DNA of 64,000 bases from Fulvivirga lutea (GTDB lineage: Bacteria; Bacteroidota; Bacteroidia; Cytophagales; Cyclobacteriaceae), in the NCBI RefSeq assembly GCF_017068455.1, contig NZ_CP070608.1, positions 3,904,501 to 3,968,500 on the forward strand. The letters are read 5' to 3'. The position numbers and the translations under genes are program-made. Below the pieces are notes generated by a model. That model was not told the DNA's origin. It worked only from the letters and a program-made list of their open reading frames with translations, and did no database searches. Position 1 is the stretch's first letter. Each line of letters starts with the position of its first letter. Below, one piece after another: positions 34,760 to 42,551 of the stretch.

Positions 34760-35287
34760 TTATTCCTGATATTTTATTAATAAAAATTCGATCATATTTT
34801 CCATATCAAAATTGTCTGATAAGAAATAGCGAGTAGCTAAGCCATCTAATAACAATAGTAAAATATCAGCTTCCTGTTCTGGGTTCTGATAGCCTAGTTT
34901 TTCAAACGCAGTAGTTAAAGCATTTCTGATGGGCTCCATTTTTTTTTCATCATACAATTCTGTTTCCCACTTTAATTTGTATTGTAATTTCCAGAAATGT
35001 GATTGCTCACTATCCATAGCAATTTCTGAAGCAATTCTAAACGTTTTGTTGATTACTTCCTGTGGGTCTGATTCCATTACTATATTGGCAAAAAGCACCT
35101 TAAGTCTTGATTCGCCTTCTTTAGAAATTGCTTCTAAAAGACCCTCCTTATTAGTAAAATGCCTGAAAATCAACCCTTCCGAAACACCTGCCTTTTTAGC
35201 TATTTTACTGGTAGAGGTTGATCCATACCCTTCTTCAGCAAACAGCTCTAATGCTGCATTTAATATTTTTTCTTGTTTCTCAGTCAT
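34760..35287 (-). CDS. TetR/AcrR-family transcriptional repressor
   Basis: 175 residues. The N-terminal helix-turn-helix is typical: LFAEEGYGSTSTSKIAKKAG then SEGLIFRHFTNKEGLLEAI. The C-terminal 110 residues form the helical ligand-binding and dimerisation domain. It lies 40 bases upstream of the SDR gene on the same strand, and near-identical 16-base operators precede both itself and the SDR gene. This gives a simple model in which it represses itself and the SDR/NAD-binding pair until an unknown ligand appears. Confidence 0.94.
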   Translation of the reverse strand: MTEKQEKILNAALELFAEEGYGSTSTSKIAKKAGVSEGLIFRHFTNKEGLLEAISKEGESRLKVLFANIVMESDPQEVINKTFRIASEIAMDSEQSHFWKLQYKLKWETELYDEKKMEPIRNALTTAFEKLGYQNPEQEADILLLLLDGLATRYFLSDNFDMENMIEFLLIKYQE

Positions 35288-35291
35288 GTTA

Positions 35292-35307
35292 GTGAGTAAT
35301 TACTTAC
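35292..35307. promoter_or_regulatory. Predicted TetR operator, copy 1 (autoregulation)
   Basis: GTGAGTAATTACTTAC is a 16-bp palindrome with only two mismatched base pairs. It sits between the TetR start codon (35287) and its -7 element, touching the latter by one base, the position at which a repressor shuts off its own promoter. Confidence 0.7.
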
Positions 35308-35338
35308 AAAGTAATAACAAGAATGGTTCATTTCCAAA
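35307..35338 (-). promoter_or_regulatory. Promoter of the TetR gene
   Basis: On the minus strand: TTTG (35335-35338), 20 bases, then TTACTTTG (35307-35314), matching the Bacteroidota consensus in all but one position. The operator copy 1 begins at its downstream edge. Confidence 0.55.
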
Positions 35339-35358
35339 TTTGTCAATAAAAATAGTGG

Positions 35359-36630
35359 TTACTCATCAAGGATTTCAATCTCCACACGCACATTCTGTTT
35401 GGCCTTGGTGCTGTGTTTATCGTGGAGCATTCTATTACCGCCCCAGGCTTTTATCTCCATCCGATCTTCTGAAATTCCTTTACTTACTAAGTAATCTCGA
35501 ATGGTTTCTGCTCGCTCTTTCGACAGCTTCTTCGCACTTCCAAAACCTTTAGGGTTGTCATTGCTCAAGTTAAAAAACTGATCATCGATCACAGAAATTA
35601 TAGGTCCGGCATGTTTACCATTTACATGGCCATGTATTTTAATACGCATGTTTTTGTTCTCTTGCAGCATATCGAGCAAGCTATTAACTTCATACTTAGA
35701 TTCTGGTCGCATAACTGCTGCATCTTTATAGTAAAAAACATTATACATAGTTATGATGTCGCCTTTACGGTAGCGCACCAAATCAAAATTGAGCACTAAT
35801 CCATTTTCCGTTGAATCTATTTCTGCATTGGTTGTGCCATTTATTGGATCGTAATAGTTGAACTCTTTCTGTACTTTCCTAAACCCAAATACATCAACTA
35901 TGACGGTAATCTGACCAGAGCCATTCTTAGGATCGTCTACATGAACATGATGACCTGACTCTACAACGTCCATTAGCTTCGAACGTTCTGTATCTATTAT
36001 TTGAAGCTCTCCTTTTACTTCACTTCCGTCAGTTGAATTTGTCAGCTCGAACTTAACTTCCAGTCGATCATCTTTTTCAACAGCAATTTCCTCTTTCTCT
36101 ACTTCTGATATACTCTCCTCTTCAGCTTTAGGTTTTTCAGTTACTTCTTCTTTCTTTTTCTTAGGTACTTCTTCCTCTTCTGGCTCATCCTTTTCTACAT
36201 TCTTGAATCGCTCGGCATATAGATCACCCAGTGGATTAACCACTTCCTTCTTTAGTGCTTGAGTTGTTTCTTCAGCTCTTTTTTGTTCTTCAGGAGATAG
36301 TTGCAATCGGGCTTCTGAAGTCTTAACATGCACCCAGGAATCTCCAAAGCCTTCCTTTGTTCTCATCTCCTTCATTTTAGCTATGGCTTCCTTAAAACTC
36401 TCAGTATGATCTACATAAACATAAATCAACGAACCTCGCTCATTTAGACCAAAACGAGCATCATAACCTTCATTACTTACCTGTTTCGTAAATTTAACAG
36501 CTAATTCAACCTGGCTTTTGGCGTAGGCCCCAACAACGATGGCATAGCCTTGGGGAATATCTTTGGTTTGTGAGTATAAACTCTGGGCTAGTGATGTAAA
36601 AACTATAAGAAAAAGTGAAAGGAGTCTCAT
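35359..36630 (-). CDS. SPOR-like/OmpA-family outer-membrane protein (copy 2)
   Basis: 423 residues. A signal peptide (ends at SLYSQ) is followed by a SPOR-like repeat (about 25-105, GYAIVVGAYAKSQVELAVKF) and a Glu/Lys-rich linker (about 115-195). A beta-rich region comes next, then a C-terminal OmpA/MotB domain (about 300-423) with MRIKIHGHVNG and SKERAETIRDYLVSKGI, ending KQNVRVEIEILDE. The OmpA part binds peptidoglycan non-covalently and the SPOR-like part may bind denuded glycan strands. It is a paralogue of the adjacent upstream gene, 16 bases away. Confidence 0.88.
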   Translation of the reverse strand: MRLLSLFLIVFTSLAQSLYSQTKDIPQGYAIVVGAYAKSQVELAVKFTKQVSNEGYDARFGLNERGSLIYVYVDHTESFKEAIAKMKEMRTKEGFGDSWVHVKTSEARLQLSPEEQKRAEETTQALKKEVVNPLGDLYAERFKNVEKDEPEEEEVPKKKKEEVTEKPKAEEESISEVEKEEIAVEKDDRLEVKFELTNSTDGSEVKGELQIIDTERSKLMDVVESGHHVHVDDPKNGSGQITVIVDVFGFRKVQKEFNYYDPINGTTNAEIDSTENGLVLNFDLVRYRKGDIITMYNVFYYKDAAVMRPESKYEVNSLLDMLQENKNMRIKIHGHVNGKHAGPIISVIDDQFFNLSNDNPKGFGSAKKLSKERAETIRDYLVSKGISEDRMEIKAWGGNRMLHDKHSTKAKQNVRVEIEILDE

Positions 36631-36646
36631 TTATCAAATATGGTAA

Positions 36647-37873
36647 TTATTCTTCCAAAATTTCAATCTCAACTCGCACATTCTTCTCAGCCGATGAACT
36701 ATGCTTATCATAAAGCATCTTTTTACCACCCCATCCTTTTATCTCCATACGATCTTCTTCAATGCCTTGATCCATTAACCAATGCTGGATAGTGTAAGCT
36801 CTATACTCTGACAGTTTCTTCGCACTGGCTTTAGTTTCTAAGTGTGAACCATTTAAACTAAAGAACTTCTTATCGTCTAAATCCAAATGCTTAACCACAC
36901 CATGCGAATTACCATTAGTATGACCATGAATCGCTATTCTCATATTGTCATTTTCCTGCATCATATTGAGTAATTGGTTCAATTCAGTAATTGATTCTTC
37001 TCTCATGATAGCCGCATCTATATAGAAATATACATTCCACATAGTCATATAATCACCTTTATTATAACGCCTTAAGGGCATATCAACGATAATACTGTCA
37101 CCAATGGTTGTTACGTGCTCTTTGTCTTTTGAAGTTTCAGGCTCATCCAGGTCCACCTGCCTGTTCACTATTCTGTATCCGAAAATGTCCGTTTCAAAAT
37201 TGACTTTTCGTGTACCATTATTAGGGTCATCCATTTCCACCAATTCCTGTGTTGGCAGTTTTCCTAAATCCTTCTGTCTTTCAATATCAGTGGTTTTAAC
37301 ACTTCCTTTTACTTCGTGTAAGTCAGTTACATCATAGGTATTAAAATAGACCCAAAACTTATCGTCAGGCTTTACTCTTACTGGTTCCTCATTCTGAGCC
37401 ACCATCTCCTCAGTCATTTCATTTTGCATATTGGCCTGACGTGCTTCCCGCTCTAATTCAGCCTCTTCAACATCATGCACAAGTTTCTCCAAATCATTTC
37501 CTCCAGAATTTGAAGCGACATTTTGCTGCTTTAATTGATCGGACGGTATGTGAAGGCAATTGAAATTACCATTATACAACCATGTTTTTCCTAACGCAGA
37601 AAATTGCTCGCGTATAGATAATACCCTACTTCTGGCTTCTTCTACATCGCTGGACTCATGCACGTATACATAGTGAAGGTTATTGAAATTATTTTCACGT
37701 ACACTTGTCTTTAAGCCTTTAGTTGCATAAAAATCGGCAAACCTTTGGGCATTCGATTCCAAATTAAAGACACCTATTACTGCATAACTTTTTACATTGT
37801 CAGGAATCTGTGCAAGAGCTGTAGTAACAGTGAAAAATAAAATAACAATTAATGATTTTCGGAAAGTATTCAT
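36647..37873 (-). CDS. SPOR-like/OmpA-family outer-membrane protein (copy 1)
   Basis: 408 residues from the ATG at 37873, chosen over upstream starts because MNTFRKSLIVILFF begins a proper signal peptide (ending LAQ). The order matches its neighbour: SPOR-like region (VKSYAVIGVFNLESNAQRF), acidic linker, a beta-rich middle (RKVNFETDIFGYRIVNRQ) and an OmpA domain (MRIAIHGHTNG, SEYRAYTIQHWLMDQGI, EKNVRVEIEILEE). The two copies are colinear along their length and share the KAWGG/KGWGG and KMLYDKHSS-type motifs, so they arose by tandem duplication. Confidence 0.88.
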   Translation of the reverse strand: MNTFRKSLIVILFFTVTTALAQIPDNVKSYAVIGVFNLESNAQRFADFYATKGLKTSVRENNFNNLHYVYVHESSDVEEARSRVLSIREQFSALGKTWLYNGNFNCLHIPSDQLKQQNVASNSGGNDLEKLVHDVEEAELEREARQANMQNEMTEEMVAQNEEPVRVKPDDKFWVYFNTYDVTDLHEVKGSVKTTDIERQKDLGKLPTQELVEMDDPNNGTRKVNFETDIFGYRIVNRQVDLDEPETSKDKEHVTTIGDSIIVDMPLRRYNKGDYMTMWNVYFYIDAAIMREESITELNQLLNMMQENDNMRIAIHGHTNGNSHGVVKHLDLDDKKFFSLNGSHLETKASAKKLSEYRAYTIQHWLMDQGIEEDRMEIKGWGGKKMLYDKHSSSAEKNVRVEIEILEE

Positions 37874-38262
37874 GGCGTTAAAGTCTAAAAAATTGATGGT
37901 GTTGAGCCTGTTGAATACACAGCCTTGGCAAATTAAAATAGTTACCAACCCAACAAAAAAACCAAATTATTCCCCTGAGCCTGAATGGAATCAAGCACTG
38001 GTAAGTTGATCTCACTATGCTATAATCAGCTAGCATATTAAAAAAATGATAGTAAAAGTTTAAAAAATTAACTCCGAAATGTAAATATTTAAAGTAATCA
38101 AAACAAAGAAAATATAGTAAGTTCTTCAATTTCAGCTATTTAGGTGTTTTAAATATTATTTTATTTAGAATTTTTTTAATTATATAAATCAATAAATAAT
38201 TAAAATGAGCCTTTTTAGACCATAATACCTTTCCTTAACTTTGATAAATTTTAATCAGCTCT
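37874..38262. other. AT-rich intergenic region, no gene seen
   Basis: 389 bases between the divergent OmpA-type gene and a lipoprotein gene. The right half is almost pure A/T. A perfect -7 match (TAACTTTG, 38236-38243) lies 19 bases before the lipoprotein start, with no -33 partner. A weaker minus-strand element (TTAATTTG, 37929-37936) could serve the OmpA-type genes. I see no RNA gene or repeat. Confidence 0.6.
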
Positions 38263-38727
38263 ATGAACCATCTAATAAAATTCTTTACCCTATCTATTTG
38301 CCTGTTAGCCATATCTTGTGCTGGAAATAAAACGCAGGAAGAAGCTAATTCAACAGAAGAGTCTGAGCTTCCTAAAGAAGAACAAATTGAAAAGTCGTTG
38401 TATGATGAGGTAATGGCAGTGCATGACGAAATGATGCCTAAAATGGAAAGTATGATGGAGATCAAAGGCAGGTTAATAGAAATGTCTGATTCGCTAAGGG
38501 AAGCAGGTAAAGCAACTGAATCAAGTGTGTATGTTTCTGCGGTAGACAAAATTGAAGGAGCAGATGAAGCTATGATGGGCTGGATGCGCCAATTTAAGCC
38601 AAATATGGAGGGTATGTCTCACCAGGAAAAAGTCGATTACCTGACAACTCAAAAAAACAAAATGGACAGTGTTAAAGTGGTGATGCAGGTAGCTATATCT
38701 AACGGAGATTCGCTTTTATCCAATTAA
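38263..38727 (+). CDS. Helical lipoprotein
   Basis: 154 residues. The signal peptide ends with a lipobox (LAISC). An acidic linker (Glu/Ser-rich, about 22-45) precedes a mainly helical, Met-rich domain (DEVMAVHDEMMPKMESMMEI; SHQEKVDYLTTQKNKMD). Similar Bacteroidota lipoproteins are often labelled 'viral A-type inclusion protein' only because of coiled-coil likeness; their function is unknown. The end overlaps by 4 bases the end of the convergent DUF3820 gene. Confidence 0.75.
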   Translation: MNHLIKFFTLSICLLAISCAGNKTQEEANSTEESELPKEEQIEKSLYDEVMAVHDEMMPKMESMMEIKGRLIEMSDSLREAGKATESSVYVSAVDKIEGADEAMMGWMRQFKPNMEGMSHQEKVDYLTTQKNKMDSVKVVMQVAISNGDSLLSN

Positions 38728-38924
38728 CCCCCTTTTTGACTTAAGACTATTTGAAGGTATCTGCCTAATTTTCCCGCAGGAAAGCCTTTACGCTTAAACC
38801 ATATTAAATATTCTACCGGTAGCTCTACTAAACGGGTATTTTTGAATTTACCGAAGGGCATTCGATACCTCATCAATTCTTCAAGCTCTTGTCGCGCTTT
38901 TACAGGATCAAATGCATCTTCCAA
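38724..38924 (-). CDS. DUF3820 family protein
   Basis: 66 residues. The DUF3820 core is unmistakable: MPFGKFKNTRLVELPVEYLIWF followed by GKLGRYL (first part quoted in pieces: MPFGKFKNTRLVELP, EYLIWF). The start is TTG, since no earlier ATG keeps the N-terminal helix (EDAFDPVKARQELEEL). The family is small, cytoplasmic and of unknown function, sometimes called a putative quorum-sensing-regulated factor. It lies 6 bases after the TonB receptor gene on the same strand and may be co-transcribed with it. Confidence 0.85.
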   Translation of the reverse strand: MEDAFDPVKARQELEELMRYRMPFGKFKNTRLVELPVEYLIWFKRKGFPAGKLGRYLQIVLSQKGG

Positions 38925-38930
38925 ATTATA

Positions 38931-41219
38931 TTAGTTAAGGTTCCAACGAACTCCTAAATATAGCTCTCTTCCATGAATTGGCGCAAAGGCATAGGATGTA
39001 TCAAATGATTCGCTGAATCCAATATTTGCATTAGGATCGTTAAAACCTACTAAAGGTGATATAGGTTGTCTATAATCAAATATATTTTGAAGACCTCCAT
39101 ACACACTCCAACCCTTGTTAAATGATTTTGTCACCTGAAAGTTATGAATGTAAAATGGGTCCGATTCGGTAGGTCTTGCATTAGGTAAAGGGTTGCCAGA
39201 CTCATCCAAATCAAATACCTCCGGCAGGGCCATTGGTCCGGAAAGCCGTGCTGTATAGCCAAGTGTTATTCCCGCCCTTTTAAATTCGTAATTAGCCGTT
39301 ATCACACCCGAATACTGTTGGGCAAATTCAATATCTGAAGTAACAAGTTCTTCAAACTCATTCGGTTCTGTTTGAGTAACGTCTTGCCAGTTGAAACCTA
39401 CGCTAATTGCCAGTGGTCCTTGAAAATCGTGATTTACGTTAAACCCTAACCCTTTGGTAATGGCATGCCCTTCTGTATTCGCATAAATGATTTTATTTGG
39501 AGTATCATAGTCAGGTATAATCTTATTAGTAAAGTAAGTATAATAGGCATCTATATCTATCATACCCTGGCTTTCACCAATGGTATACACATGATTTATA
39601 TTGATGGATGCATTATAAGATTGTTCAGGTTTTAAATCTCCTTGTATTTCTACCTCTCGTTGACCGGATACAAATGCATGATCTTCAGTAAATAGATTCA
39701 CAACACGAAAACCTGTTCCTAAATTAGTTCTTACAGATGTCCATGGTCCGAGCTTATATTTAAGGTTAAGCCTTGGGGAAAGTATAGGTCCGTGCAAATT
39801 ATAATGGTCTAATCTCACACCCGTTAACATCATAAATTTTTTAGATATCTGCCATTCATCCTGTACAAATACACCGGGTATATATTGATTGTCTGGTTTA
39901 TTAACGATTCCATTTGAGGTAGAATCTCTCGTAGCCACAGTATTATCATCATAGCTTTGATACCTGTTGGTTAGTCCAACTATCAAATTGTGGCTATCCA
40001 ATGGCTTATCCCACACTAAATTGGCAAAACCGATATGTTGTTCTGCTTTATAATGGTCGGCTCCGTAATAGCTATCCTGATTATGGGTTGAAAAAGAATA
40101 ATCCAATCGTATGTTCTCCAAGGAGTTTAACTGGTATGTACCAAAAAGCTCTGCTCTCTCCGTATAAATACTTTCGCCATACACTTCATCACTCCCGCGT
40201 AATTCTTTATAATTTCTATTCACTAAAAATTCTTCAACGCCATTGCGCCTGTCTTCATAATACACTTTACCGGCTATTGTAAATCGTTTTTTGCTAGGCC
40301 TTTTTATATCCCATTTAGTAAATAATGAGTATCTGTCAAGATTAATATTATCTCCAAAGCCATCTTTATTATCGTCATCAAAATCATTAATATATGCATA
40401 GTTGAGACCCAGAAAACCACTGGCTTTTTCTCCCTTTATTGTTCCTGCAATATTGCCAAAAGACTCTAAGTGCGAAGTACCCATAACATCTACAGAAAAA
40501 GAAGGTTGCTTATCCGGATCTTTAGTAATCACATTGATAACACCGGCAACTGCTTCAGAACCATAAAGAGTAGAGCTTGGGCCTTTAATTACCTCAAATC
40601 GATCGATTATCATTGATGGTATGCCATTTAAACCATACACCGATGCAAGACTTCCGTAAATAGGCGTACCGTCCATTAAAATGGCTGTATATGGGCCTGG
40701 CAAGCCATTTATACTAATACTATTTGTAAAGCAAACGCCACAGGCTGTAACTTGCTGAATGCCATTAACCAGTTTAATACCTTCAACGATAGAAGAAGCT
40801 GCTGCGGGAGTAAACGTGTTCATGTAGTTAGAAGTAACTACTTCAACTTTTACGGGAGAGTCTGTTATATACTTTGGTTGCATGGTGCCTGTTATCACCA
40901 CTTCATCAAGTCCCAGGTTGCTTATTTCTAAATTTATATTCAATTGTTGGTTCTCACCTGATGAGATTTTAACTGTTTTTGTTGTGGGCTTATAACCAAT
41001 CGCCCGTATTTCGAGCGACACTTCATTTGATTCTACATTCTCTATTTTAAAATAACCGTTAACGTCAGCCACCGCTCCGGTCTTTGTGCCTACTATTTGG
41101 ACTGTTGCACCAACGATAGGCTCACCCTCATGCAAGACCTTACCGGAGATGCTTGTTTGCGCCTGAACAATACTATTAAATACAATTAAAAAATATGCTA
41201 TGCAGTATTTGAAACTCAT
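38931..41219 (-). CDS. TonB-dependent receptor of the FepA/BtuB type with carboxypeptidase-like N-terminus
   Basis: 762 residues. A signal peptide (ends VQAQ) precedes a CarboxypepD_reg-like domain (about 23-105) with a TonB-box-like region near DEVVITGT. The plug contains a cysteine pair (ACGVCFTNSISINGLPG) and YGSEAVAGVINVITKDP. A 22-strand-type barrel ends in GVRWNLN. The CxxC in the plug is family-typical of one Bacteroidota branch. The ligand is probably an iron chelate, haem or corrinoid, but nothing in the context decides. Its promoter is one of the best in the window (41239-41271). Two more small genes lie downstream. Confidence 0.93.
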   Translation of the reverse strand: MSFKYCIAYFLIVFNSIVQAQTSISGKVLHEGEPIVGATVQIVGTKTGAVADVNGYFKIENVESNEVSLEIRAIGYKPTTKTVKISSGENQQLNINLEISNLGLDEVVITGTMQPKYITDSPVKVEVVTSNYMNTFTPAAASSIVEGIKLVNGIQQVTACGVCFTNSISINGLPGPYTAILMDGTPIYGSLASVYGLNGIPSMIIDRFEVIKGPSSTLYGSEAVAGVINVITKDPDKQPSFSVDVMGTSHLESFGNIAGTIKGEKASGFLGLNYAYINDFDDDNKDGFGDNINLDRYSLFTKWDIKRPSKKRFTIAGKVYYEDRRNGVEEFLVNRNYKELRGSDEVYGESIYTERAELFGTYQLNSLENIRLDYSFSTHNQDSYYGADHYKAEQHIGFANLVWDKPLDSHNLIVGLTNRYQSYDDNTVATRDSTSNGIVNKPDNQYIPGVFVQDEWQISKKFMMLTGVRLDHYNLHGPILSPRLNLKYKLGPWTSVRTNLGTGFRVVNLFTEDHAFVSGQREVEIQGDLKPEQSYNASININHVYTIGESQGMIDIDAYYTYFTNKIIPDYDTPNKIIYANTEGHAITKGLGFNVNHDFQGPLAISVGFNWQDVTQTEPNEFEELVTSDIEFAQQYSGVITANYEFKRAGITLGYTARLSGPMALPEVFDLDESGNPLPNARPTESDPFYIHNFQVTKSFNKGWSVYGGLQNIFDYRQPISPLVGFNDPNANIGFSESFDTSYAFAPIHGRELYLGVRWNLN

Positions 41220-41238
41220 TAATGCCTATTTATTTACA

Positions 41239-41271
41239 CAAAGCTAATTCAATTATAATTATATATCAAAA
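41239..41271 (-). promoter_or_regulatory. Promoter of the TonB receptor gene
   Basis: On the minus strand: TTTTG (41267-41271), 20 bases, TAGCTTTG (41239-41246), a full match to the Bacteroidota consensus. The transcription start would be near 41234, about 15 bases before the ATG. Confidence 0.7.
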
Positions 41272-41352
41272 TTTATTTTTAGGCTTATCTAAATTTAAAC
41301 ATGACCTCGCTCATACAGACCATCATTACTAATATTCTTTATATTTAAAGGA

Positions 41353-42537
41353 ATGGATCAGCCTACAGCTATACTCAAAAAAACCGAAAACTATCTCCAC
41401 AAGAAATTTAAAGAGAATGACAGTAGTTCTCTGAATTACCACAATTGGTCTCACACTCAAAGTATTGTTTCAATTGCAAAAGAGTTATGTAATGAAGCAG
41501 GATTAACGATAAATGAATGTGAGCAGGTGTTGCTCGCAGCGTGGTTTGTAAATAGTGGTTATTTATACGACTATGAAAATTTCATTTCTCACAGCATTAA
41601 GGAGGCAAGAGATTTTCTATCTCAGAATGATTTTAATAAGGAAAGAGCAAATCAGATTGTTGATCTTATTGAGGGTTCTGGCGAAGCAGGTGCTAAAAGA
41701 TCTAAACTGCACGAAATATTGCATGATGCTATTATCTCAGATATTGGTAAGAAAAGATTTTTTAGAAGAAGTGAGCTATTGAGAATAGAGCGAAAACAAG
41801 TACTAGATGAAGAGTATACCGAACAAGATTGGGAACAAAGAAGGTATGATTATCTAGTAGAAACGAACTTCTTAACAAAAGAGGCCAAATCACTCTATGG
41901 TAGTAGAAGATCTAAGAATATTAAGAGGCAGAGAAAAAATATTATAACTGCTCAAAAAATAACAACCAGAACAAATACTGGAAAGGATTTGGGAAGAGGC
42001 ATTGATACACTCTACCGGTCTAGCTACAGAACACATATTAATTTAAGTGCTATTGCCGATGGCAAGGCGAACATGATGATTAGTATCAATACTATTCTAA
42101 TATCGGTAATTGTTACCCTTTCTGGTGCCAGCTTGAGTATTAGAGAATCTTATATTATTGAAAACCTCAGATTCACTGTACCTATATTTACGCTTCTTAT
42201 CAGTTCTCTCTTATCTGTGGTGTTTGCAGTTTTATCTGCCAGACCAAAGCTTACCCAAAAAGATATTGATTGGGATAAATTAAATAACAACGACATGAGC
42301 TTGCTTTACTTTGGTAACTTTTTGGGAGTAACTAAAAAACAATTCAAATCATACCTTCAACGTCTGAAAGAAAATCAGGAAGATTTATATGATAGCATGT
42401 CAATGGATTTATATAACCTTGGCAAGGTTCTTAAGGAGAAGTACCGACTTCTTAAAATATCCTATAATGTCTTTATGATTGGCCTATCGCTAACTGTGGT
42501 TGCCTTTATATTGATCTTTATTTATACCAATTCATAA
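41353..42537 (+). CDS. Pycsar-effector-type transmembrane protein fused to a degenerate HD domain
   Basis: 394 residues. Residues 1-140 have the sequence order of an HD phosphohydrolase: YHNWSHT (29-35), LLAAWFVNSGY (60-70), SHSIKEARDFL, then DAIISDIG (125-132). At 66-67, where active HD proteins have His-Asp, this one has Val-Asn. Residues 214-394 are a Pycsar-effector-type domain: GRGIDTLYRSSYRTHINLS, DGKANMMISIN, then three membrane helices (244-262, 274-294, 374-391). In anti-phage Pycsar systems such domains are triggered by cCMP or cUMP and damage the membrane. No cyclase gene is adjacent. A kinase-fold gene follows after 14 bases. Confidence 0.85.
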   Translation: MDQPTAILKKTENYLHKKFKENDSSSLNYHNWSHTQSIVSIAKELCNEAGLTINECEQVLLAAWFVNSGYLYDYENFISHSIKEARDFLSQNDFNKERANQIVDLIEGSGEAGAKRSKLHEILHDAIISDIGKKRFFRRSELLRIERKQVLDEEYTEQDWEQRRYDYLVETNFLTKEAKSLYGSRRSKNIKRQRKNIITAQKITTRTNTGKDLGRGIDTLYRSSYRTHINLSAIADGKANMMISINTILISVIVTLSGASLSIRESYIIENLRFTVPIFTLLISSLLSVVFAVLSARPKLTQKDIDWDKLNNNDMSLLYFGNFLGVTKKQFKSYLQRLKENQEDLYDSMSMDLYNLGKVLKEKYRLLKISYNVFMIGLSLTVVAFILIFIYTNS

Positions 42538-42551
42538 TTCGATTTTGTTTT

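Noticed and set aside
35480-35494. TetR-operator-like palindrome (TTACTTACTAAGTAA)
   Set aside because: It lies inside the OmpA-type coding sequence, where codons explain it, and it differs from the twin sites at the centre.
37878-38129. 83-residue minus-strand open frame upstream of the OmpA-type gene
   Set aside because: Aromatic- and Phe-rich composition typical of AT-rich noncoding DNA, with no signal or motif.
38931-41219. SusC-type glycan receptor
   Set aside because: Length and plug fit FepA/BtuB-like receptors and no SusD gene is adjacent.
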